Shown piece after piece: positions 55,401-61,663 of a stretch of DNA of 64,000 nt. The translations under genes were made by a program, and so were the position numbers. Origin of the DNA: Microglena sp. YARC (Eukaryota > Chlorophyta > Chlorophyceae > Chlamydomonadales > Chlamydomonadaceae); NCBI GenBank assembly GCA_022414725.1, contig CM039465.1, positions 37,581,390 through 37,645,389 of the forward strand. The letters run 5' to 3'. The notes under the pieces are model-generated. The model ran no database searches and had not been told where the DNA came from. It worked only from the letters and a program-made list of their open reading frames with translations. Each line of letters begins with the position of its first letter. Positions within the stretch are counted from its first letter, which is position 1.

Positions 55401-57684
55401 AACCTAGTCCTGATAACCCAATGGTCGGGTAAAAGTCAAACAGCTAACATGAGACCACTGCGGACCCCGGACATCAATGTGTCAGTACACAACCATAGAA
55501 CGCTATGAACTCCTTTTTATGTCCACCTCCCTACACACACACCAAAACATCCCCATCCCAACCTGGACGCCTCCTCAACCCCAGTCCCCTGGAGAACCCT
55601 GTTTTTTGCAAAATCATGTGTGTGAAATCCGCTGAACATCTTGTCTCAATTTGTTTTTAGGGATTTGTGACAGAAGTGATGTTAGTAGCTGGAATATTTA
55701 CATATCGGTAGCTTGAATCCTTAGAATCCCTTGTCTTTAGACATGGTGTATGTGTCCTAAGCATTTTGGTATGTTCATCCGTTTATTCCCAATAAATCGT
55801 ACACATGCTCACAAGCTGTTAAAAATGTTTCTCACCCTCACACACTCATCCCACCCCCAATCTGAAACCCACCTGCTTCATCTCCTTTAAGGCACCCATG
55901 GAGGGAGACTGGGGAACGCTCTGCTGGATCTTTGTCCTTTGTGCTAGGGATAGACCTTTGGGCAGTGAGCCGTACACATTCTCATTGAACAGCGTGGAGG
56001 CAGCCTTACCCAGGGGAGACAGTTGCGGGCCCTTGGGGGAGGTCAGCTCCTGGGCCAAGGCAGAGTTGGGGATGGGGATGGGGAGGGGAAACATTAAGTA
56101 ACAGGCATGGCATTGAAGAAGGCAACAGATCAGGTCACAGATAAGAGGAATAACTTTTTAGAGCTAAGATTAGAAAACAGGTTAGGCAGATGATGGGAAG
56201 GGGGAAGATCAGGCAATAGGCATGGCATTGAATAAGGTAATAGGTCAGGATTGGTGGTTGCCCCCAGTGCAAGCAAACGGGCTGGCCCCATCAACCTCAC
56301 ACCTCTATGACCGCGTACCATTCACTCATGTACTGATTAATATATCAGGTAACAGATACGAGGAATCGCTATTTAGGGAGGTGAGATTAGGCCACATGTA
56401 AGGCAGGTGATGGGAAAGGGGGAAATCGTGTAACAGGCATGGCATTGAATAATAAAATATATCAGGATTGGTGGTTGGCCCCTATTTGACCTAAAATAAG
56501 GCAATAGGTCAGGTCACACATGCAAGTGATCACTATTTAGAGGTAAGATTCGGTAATAGGGAAGGCAGATGTTGGGAAGGGGAAAGTTCAGGTACCAGGC
56601 ATGAGGGGCCAGCAAAAGCATGAGATCTTGTGCCAGCTCAAGCATGCGATATGGAACCACGTGAAGCATTAGGTGGGGTGCACATTCATGCTGTAGATCA
56701 GGCCATCTTGCTTCAAGGTCTCTTCCCTGGCACCAAGCCCAGGTATGTGAATCTGCATGCATGTCTTGCTGCACGGATACTTATTTCTGTTTGCTGCTGA
56801 AAAATGAGAATCATGCAGTTGTACAGCCCATGACAATCAAAACCACTGTGTACTCCTGTTGGTAACCGAACTACAAGCTGGAATCCAGGTGACCTGATTC
56901 AGCCTGATCAGATTATTGTAGAACCTGCTAGAGCCCTGTGCACCCTTACTTCAGGGATCACCAGGCAATGAGTCGGCAGACAGTCTTAAATTAAAAAAAT
57001 CTTAGGGTCATTGAGTCCATCCCATGATCAATCATTTAGTCCATCCCATGATAGGAGGACATGCTAACAACACATCACAATTTCAGGCCATGCTGAGAAC
57101 AACAGACCAGTGTCTGCAAGACACCTGGGAGAAAAAGGAGAGTGTTGTGTGACCATAGGAAACCCTAAAGATGCAAGACTCGATCCCGGCAGACAGCATG
57201 AATCTACGAGTTCAAGTAGGGTGCACCCGGTTCCATGTGAAACGGTTACTTCGCAAAATACTTACCATCGATTGCCTATGGCTTTTGCTTAAGTCTGAGG
57301 GAGCCGATTCCTCGCCACCTCTTCTCCTCCATGGGTTGAGCTCGTAATCAGCCTAAGAAACGGGAATATTCGCGAGTTAGATCAAATGCATAAATGACCA
57401 CGAGGCTCTGTCTTGGCAGCATTCACACTCCTCACCAGTGCAACGCCATTCATAATCGTGTTCGTGGGCAAAGACCCGACGATGTGAACATTTTCTGCGA
57501 GGTCAATCCCGTCAAACTTGACCGCGATGTCTGTCCTTCCCTCTCCAGCATCGACCTCTTCTGCAAAGGCAAGGCATGGGAAAGCTGCTGGGTCGAGGAG
57601 AGCTTTCTTGGTTGGTGGGGGTGCGGGCTGGGCGGTTGTGCCGGTAGCTATCGCTGCTGAAAGAGCTGAGACTTTCGGCGCCAT
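43230..57684 (-). CDS. carnosine-synthase-like ATP-grasp ligase (nine-exon model)
   Basis: Exons (- strand order): 57684-57436, 56049-55873, 54080-53823, 51968-51819, 47947-47754, 46037-45914, 44729-44618, 44286-43976 and 43451-43230. The total is 1797 nt, 598 residues, and every junction phase agrees. Family features are an N-terminal nucleotide-binding-like region ([20 protein letters not shown]), [20 protein letters not shown] and [12 protein letters not shown]. These are followed by the ATP-grasp core: [17 protein letters not shown] (ATP-binding Lys), [18 protein letters not shown], and [20 protein letters not shown] (metal-binding Glu/Asn). The closest family I recognise is carnosine synthase (CARNS1), which joins beta-alanine and histidine using ATP; vertebrate proteins are longer. 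The substrate in this organism is unknown, and any ATP-dependent carboxylate-amine ligase role is possible. The Ala/Pro-rich N-terminus could be a targeting peptide. Confidence 0.8.
43976..44286 (-). CDS. ATP-grasp gene, exon 8 (metal-binding motif)
   Basis: 311 nt, acceptor CAACCCAG, donor GCTGAG|GTAAGT, phase 1 in and 0 out. It encodes [53 protein letters not shown] and [16 protein letters not shown]. The Glu and Asn of LIEVN would bind Mg2+. Confidence 0.92.
44290..44617 (-). repeat. short repeats in ATP-grasp intron 7
   Basis: A gggttgggtaggggttg array (44284-44400) on the acceptor side and a gcaagcaaagcgggcaggcaagg array (44470-44575) on the donor side. Confidence 0.7.
44618..44729 (-). 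CDS. ATP-grasp gene, exon 7
   Basis: 112 nt, acceptor TTGTACAG, donor GAGACAG|GTAGGG, phase 0 in and 1 out. It encodes [19 protein letters not shown] and [18 protein letters not shown], the acidic strand of the ATP-grasp active site. Confidence 0.9.
44735..45240 (-). repeat. four to five copies of the exon-7 start with acceptor
   Basis: - strand TGYACAG|TACTTGGMSGGAG, then GTCGATTGTGAT, starts exon 7 at 44729 and recurs near 44813, 44909, 44981, 45073 and 45178. All have a caccaccaacaccttg-type lead. Copies decay after about 45 coding bases into gatatctacaac. Confidence 0.9.
45914..46037 (-). CDS. ATP-grasp gene, exon 6
   Basis: 124 nt, acceptor TATCATAG, donor GAAGAG|GTGAGC, phase 2 in and 0 out. 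It encodes [18 protein letters not shown] and [15 protein letters not shown], preceding the family's EYLDG motif. Confidence 0.85.
46040..46445 (-). repeat. four copies of the exon-6 start with acceptor
   Basis: + strand gcgcaccaccctatgatacgat (exon start 46037) recurs near 46165, 46273 and 46375, each followed by aggagcaagaccct..agctttggca..ccacag and an aatgaatg spacer. A fourth, headless unit ends at about 46445. Confidence 0.85.
46748..46905 (-). mobile_element. candidate SINE, third copy (within ATP-grasp intron 5)
   Basis: Best preserved copy: - strand TGTAGCACAAACTCAGGGCC, then GTTTGGGGTTCAATTCACC, then GGGCAAGTCCCTTCAGCC and CTGTTACA. Confidence 0.5.
47170..47753 (-). repeat. four copies of the exon-5 tail plus donor
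   Basis: + strand cacctttcataggccttgttcaagtcctcc (real boundary 47754) recurs at about 47580, 47428, 47338 and 47178. Each is followed by a cacaaatt..aaaactgtgatttt intron block. Period 90-160. Confidence 0.9.
47754..47947 (-). CDS. ATP-grasp gene, exon 5 (ATP-binding lysine)
   Basis: 194 nt, acceptor CTCTGCAG, donor GAAAG|GTGACA, phase 0 in and 2 out. It encodes [38 protein letters not shown] and [17 protein letters not shown]. The VIKP lysine and Gly/Ser loop are the classic ATP-grasp nucleotide site. Confidence 0.9.
47948..48410 (-). repeat. three copies of the exon-5 start with acceptor
   Basis: The exon-5 start (- strand GCAG|CACTGYACCC..GTCATGG..AAGGCTGG..CTGCCCAC) recurs at about 48107, 48276 and, truncated, 48405. 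Each is followed by ttgtgctacaagtagcacctt intronic sequence. Confidence 0.85.
48290..49800 (-). repeat. 1.5-kb GTGTTGGTGTGA minisatellite in ATP-grasp intron 4
   Basis: Almost pure ggtgtgagtgttggt units with gat and tat variants and higher-order order. On the gene's strand it reads CACCAACACTCACACC, a C/A-rich tract on the acceptor side of exon 5. Gly/Val- and Thr/Asn/His-repeat frames across it are artefacts. Confidence 0.95.
50020..51818 (-). repeat. about fifteen tandem copies of the exon-4 tail plus 5' splice site
   Basis: The exon-4 tail (+ strand cttgtcacgggcgttatcgaccgcctccacagtgttgtgtgggaga) recurs about every 100 bp. The gtgttgtgtggga core lies near 50037, 50137, 50232, 50341, 50431, 50599, 50697, 50794, 50896, 51191, 51296, 51388, 51489, 51553 and 51732, before the real 51848. 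Several copies carry nested gcttcagccaagcactgc inserts. A 27-C run interrupts one copy at 51159-51185. Confidence 0.92.
51819..51968 (-). CDS. ATP-grasp gene, exon 4
   Basis: 150 nt, acceptor TTCACTACAG, donor GACAAG|GTGAGG, phase 0 both sides. It encodes [38 protein letters not shown] and [11 protein letters not shown], matching the family's segment before the ATP-grasp core. Confidence 0.85.
51970..52370 (-). repeat. acceptor-side CACTTGTCC array and pyrimidine tract before exon 4
   Basis: On the - strand, a 200-base CT-rich stretch (52345-52140) is followed by ttcaccacttgtccatgta-type units (52135-51975) leading to TTCACTACAG, the exon-4 acceptor. Confidence 0.8.
52430..53822 (-). repeat. 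eight or more copies of the exon-3 tail plus donor, with a 640-bp higher-order duplication
   Basis: The exon end TTCTCAGAGGCAGACACTGT..TATGAG|GTGAGTG recurs with its boundary at about 53690, 53501, 53328, 53173, 53041, 52863, 52689 and 52535, plus a partial copy near 52425. Units include 90-100 coding bases and a GGTGGTGG-rich intron part. Boundaries at 52535/52689/52863/53041 and 53173/53328/53501/53690 are offset by 638-649 bp and the blocks are almost identical, so a four-unit block was duplicated recently. Confidence 0.9.
53823..54080 (-). CDS. ATP-grasp gene, exon 3
   Basis: 258 nt, phase 0 both sides, donor TATGAG|GTGAGT. It encodes [36 protein letters not shown] and [18 protein letters not shown]: a Rossmann-like start expected of the ATP-grasp N-domain. 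The start is set at CAG|GAC because all downstream copies share that acceptor. Confidence 0.8.
54080..55420 (-). repeat. decayed copies of the exon-3 start with acceptor
   Basis: The CAG|GACGCTGTCGCTGCCAGA start of exon 3 (54080) recurs on the - strand at about 54423, 54543, 54757 and, more diverged, 55412. A cag or cagg acceptor context is preserved each time. Confidence 0.8.
55070..55290. repeat. dispersed repeat with gacgcgt motif, third copy
   Basis: Shares ctaatctagtcag-like, gacccccc-gggctcc and gagacgcgt segments with 30585-30780 and 20.92-21.12 kb. Confidence 0.55.
55873..56049 (-). CDS. ATP-grasp gene, exon 2
   Basis: 177 nt, acceptor TTGGCCCAG, donor AAGCAG|GTGGGT, phase 0 both sides. 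It encodes [30 protein letters not shown] and MGALKEMKQ. Similarity to the family is not evident here. Confidence 0.55.
56095..56620 (-). repeat. 130-bp tandem repeat in ATP-grasp intron 1
   Basis: Four units of taacaggcatggcattgaa, taggtcagg, gatgggaaggggga and gtaagattagg lie immediately on the acceptor side of exon 2. Confidence 0.8.
57436..57684 (-). CDS. ATP-grasp gene, exon 1
   Basis: ATG at 57684 (an in-frame ATG also at 57708), donor GCACTG|GTGAGG, phase 0. It encodes [15 protein letters not shown], a PAPPPTKK stretch and [16 protein letters not shown]. Linked to the rest only by phase and orientation, so this is the least certain exon. Confidence 0.5.
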
Positions 57685-57836
57685 GATTGCAAAAGGGAGG
57701 GGCTTCAAATATGGCGTGATATTGCCCGACGCCGTTTTGATTAAGAATTCTTACGGGGAAAACACCGAAATACCGGCAGTACATCTACATGATAGTAACG
57801 CCCGATCACCCGGTCAGGACTTGCTGACCAGAAGCT

Positions 57837-58590
57837 GTGCATTTCAGCTTTGATCTGCTCTCTGCACCTCGCACCTGGCTGTTGAAGTCACTTGAGCACT
57901 CAGAAAGGCATCTCTTACGAAGCAAGGTACACGTCAATTGCCGAGGAGTGCGCCTTGCGAGTTTCTTGGACGACATACAGCCTGTACTGGACCAGATTAC
58001 GGTTATTCTCGGCTCAGCTCAGCCTGGCCACGGTGTGTAGGTGCCGGGTAAATGCTCGGCAGGTGACAGCGAACATGAAAGTGTATAAACACGTGATTTG
58101 TTCACATCAATCCCGAGACAAAATATGGGATCAATGCTCCGCCGCTATTCCAAACACGATTCTCAGAACTCTGTTCCTCGGCTGTGCCCCCGCAGGCGGC
58201 ATTCATTTCAAGAGATGGATCTTCCACTCGGAAGGGTTTCCTATCCATTTCCCCCTCGCCCAGATTCCCATCTCGACTTCAATTTCGCTGTTACTGACAT
58301 ATGACAGACAATAACTGGGATCTGGAGTGTATTTGGGCATTGTTCGCCAATTATCAAGACTGCTCGAGGTCGCATTCTTTCTCTCCCCGTCCAAAGAAAA
58401 GAAAACAGAACGCCGAGCGGCGTGGCTTATAATAAGGACGACGAGTTCGATATCGACTCGACCCTCCATGAGACGTACTTCGAACAAACCTGGTCATTCT
58501 CCTTGCGGAACTCGGGTGACATAATCCTTCTCCACTTCCTACTAATCTGCCTTTTATGCTCAGCCGGACATGTCGAGCACCACCGGCCAC
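57837..58590 (+). CDS. possible divergent gene fragment (low support)
   Basis: One frame is coding-like in three pieces. 57837-58040 encodes MHFSFDLLSAPRTWLLKSLE and ASFLDDIQPVLDQITVILGS. 58098-58304 is Arg/Pro-rich. After an in-frame TGA, a stretch to TAG at 58590 encodes YNKDDEFDIDSTLHETYFEQ and a hydrophobic DIILLHFLLICLLCS. It would be divergently transcribed from the ATP-grasp gene with roughly 130 bases between starts. No homology recognised; chance open frames are a real alternative. Confidence 0.25.
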
Positions 58591-58599
58591 CGCCCAGTT

Positions 58600-59820
58600 A
58601 GAGGTTAGCCATTTCCAGGTATAAGGAGTTGGTATGGGGCACCATGTGAAAGCTTGTTGACAGTCCTGTCCTGTCCTGTCCTGACCTCTGTCGAAGCTAG
58701 AGGTACCTTCCTGTATGATCTCCCTAAGCAATCATTAACAGTCGCCATTTTCCATCTGCCATTGAAAGCAACAATGGATTGATGGACTGCTATGGCGAAA
58801 ATAATTCAGGTGGAGATCATTTTGGCAATACATCATTCGCTACACGTATTGAATCACATGGCAGTAGATCAGATGTATTGAAAGCCTGCAAGCTCCCGCA
58901 GTCTGCTTAGTAACTGGTGCTGGGAGGTGGCTAGAATAAATGGGAGGAGGTGGCAGAGCAAGGGGTTAAGCGCGGAAACAGAGGGGGCCTGTATGGTACC
59001 GAGTGGGCAGGAGTCTGCACTAATATCTGGCGTCCCGGATTACTACAATTAACTGATATGCTGTTGGTGCTGCTGCTCCTGCTTCTATTGTTTTTTTGTT
59101 TGCTGTTATGGTTATTTGGTTAAGGCTCAGCTCACAGGTTTGTTGCTCTTCAGCCTTACCTGGTGGCCCTTACCCTAGTCACACATTTTCTCTGCCTCCC
59201 AGTACAAATCGTACTTATGGTGAAGAGTGTGAAGCCAAGGATAGACCACACGTCATGCTTTGGCTGCTCGCCGTCTTTGGCAGTAAAAAGATTATTACCA
59301 GGTTTGCGTAATTTCTTCTACAAGACTTGACCCGATATCTTCATACATGCATGCATAAGCAGAGGAAGACTCGCTCGACTTTCCAATTCTGGACTGCTCA
59401 TCAGATATTGTAGAGGAATCATTTTACTCTTGGATTGAGAAATCAGTTTCTGATACTTTCTTCTCGAATTCAGTAAGACTTTGTTAGTTTATTCAAAGAC
59501 CACACGGTGTTCATCTTGAACTGTTCCAGAATCACGTAGATGACACTCTCAATCTGTTATAGACCGGTTCTCCCGGTCCAGCTAGAGTGTCTTGGTGCGC
59601 CAGGCCCTCTGCCTGGAAGCTTCCATTGTAGTGCCTCTGCCCGATAGGGCCAGCACCTACCGGCGGCAGTACCCTGAGGCACTGTCGCCTTTCTCTTCTT
59701 ATACCTGCCATGTCGCCTGACATGCTATCACGATTGTAAGCATACGCCCTATCTAGTCCATTCCTTGTGTCAGTGCTTACGACATAACGCTCCGGAAAGC
59801 TAAAGGTTGTCGCTCATCAC
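58600..59820. other. gene-free stretch, possible 5' flank or LTR of the copia element
   Basis: Contains a dispersed-repeat fragment (59262-59300, ttggctgctcgccgtctttggcagt). The segment about 59460-59830 may belong to the copia 5' LTR or leader, but no LTR pair or primer-binding site can be shown because the 3' LTR lies outside the window. Confidence 0.35.
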
Positions 59821-59841
59821 TGCCGCCCCGTGTTCCACTGC

Positions 59842-59868
59842 AACAGATTTGAGCGCATCAAATCTGTT
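59842..59868. other. perfect 11-bp inverted repeat (hairpin)
   Basis: AACAGATTTGA and its complement TCAAATCTGTT are separated by GCGCA, at the start of the copia leader region. Confidence 0.8.
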
Positions 59869-59918
59869 AGACTGTCCGTAGATCCCGAGCTCCCGCGCAT
59901 CTGCAGTGTCTTCAACCG

Positions 59919-60509
59919 TTGCTGGCGCAACAACCGAAGAAAAAGGATCTCAGGCCCAGAAACACTTCTGATCGCTCAGGCAACCCGCTGGAACACCAGC
60001 ACGTTGCACCCGCAACAACCCCCCCCCCCCCCCCCCCCCCAACCCCAACCCCCCCAACCCCCCTCTGCGTCTACCCATCAGTTCCCCTCTCCTCCCCTTC
60101 CGCCATCTCCTCTAACACCGTCGGCCAGCAAGCCCCCCCCCCCCCCCCCCCCGTCTCCTCTCCCATCCTCGACTCTTCCAGATCCCCTCCAATGGATGCA
60201 CCATCGGCAAGCAACGCTACGGCATTCCACCAATGGCTGCAGGACATCTCTAAAGATCTTAAGGTGATAGAGGATGAGAATATAGATCTGCCCTTATCTC
60301 TAGTACAATACAGAGCTAAGATCTTCATCTTGCACAACATGTCCCCAGCATTCAGATTGCAGTACTGTCGCTCCCATATGTCTACAGATCTCATGTACTG
60401 GCTCAAGGATGTTTATGCACTGGTATTTTCAGAACGTCAAGGACCCTTACACAGATCCTTGGCCATTCCCATGGCTAAACATCGAACCCTTTTACAAACC
60501 CAAGGATGA
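59919..60509 (+). pseudogene. copia gag-like frame
   Basis: A proline-rich lead caused by two poly-C runs, then AFHQWLQDISKDLKVIEDE and FRLQYCRSHMSTDLMYWL, a helical region in the place of gag. The assignment rests mostly on position. It ends in a stop about 150 bases before the protease. Confidence 0.5.
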
Positions 60510-60639
60510 TGAAACCCAAGGACTCACTACAGCCTCTTGAAGACCCCTGCACAAGTTCTAGGCAACAAACCCCACAGCCAGACAACACACCCAGTACCCA
60601 CTATGCTCTGAATGCAACAAAACATACCCGTAGCATATA

Positions 60640-61660
60640 GAAAAACTGGATCATGGACACAGGTGCCACCTCACACATGACTGGGGACCCCAGCCTCCTC
60701 TATGACATCAAAGACATAGACCCTATATATAAAAGTCCTGACTGCCTCTGGCCACACATACATTACAAAGTCTGGCACAGCCCTCATCAGAGGAGAAAAT
60801 GGTAAACTCCACAAACTCCTCAATGTCCACCTTAATTCAGATCAGAACACTCCCAACTTGTTCTCCATGGCCTCAGTAATCAGGAACAACTCCAACATGG
60901 AAATACAATTCAACTCTCACGAATGCACCATGACCATCAACAACAAAGTAGTCATCTCAGGTCCAAAGAAACTTAGCCTCTACCTAGTCCCAGTGGTCAA
61001 ACATGATCCTACCCTGATCAGAGGATCAGAATACACTTCAGCTGTAGCCCTAGCAGCCGTTTCCAGAAAAACTCCTATGACAGCTGAACTCCAACACATA
61101 CGTTTAGGGCACCTCGCATACAGTTCCTTAGCAAGAATGGCCTCAGAAGATAAGGTCATTGGAAACGATATCACCCCATCCGCATTCAACAAAATGAGAA
61201 AACAAACCTGTGAAATCTGCATTCTCTCAAAAATGGACAAAAAACCCTACCCCACATCTCATACCAGAGCAACCAGACCCATGGGCATCATTCACATTGA
61301 CATGAGTGGAAAGATGAAAATCCCTAGCCTCAATGGAAGCCTCTACTTCCAAGGCATTCTAGATGATTACTCCAAATACTCCATTGTTACATTTCACAAA
61401 ACAAAGGATGCAGTAGCCAATGCAACCATAACTGAACTCGAACGGTATGAAGTCCTCACCCAGAACAAAATAGGGACCATTTTCTGTGACAATGGATCAG
61501 AATACATCTGCAACAGATTCAAAAAGTGGTGCATAAGAAAAGGAATCACCCTCAACTTTACAGTTCCAGGTAACCCATCTACCAATGGTGCAACAGAACT
61601 CTGCATGACAGATCCACAGCACTCCTCTTTTCATCCAAATTCCCCAACAGGTACTGGGCA
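60640..61660 (+). pseudogene. copia protease, GAG-pre-integrase and integrase (broken)
   Basis: Protease motif WIMDTGATSHMTGDPS at 60647; frame change near 60730. GAG-pre-integrase LQHIRLGHLAYSSLARM with CEICILSKMDKK (HHCC). Integrase catalytic residues lie in IIHIDMSGK, TIFCDNGSEY and NPSTNGATE (D, D, E). The frame is lost just after NGATE. Confidence 0.85.
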
Positions 61661-61663
61661 GAA

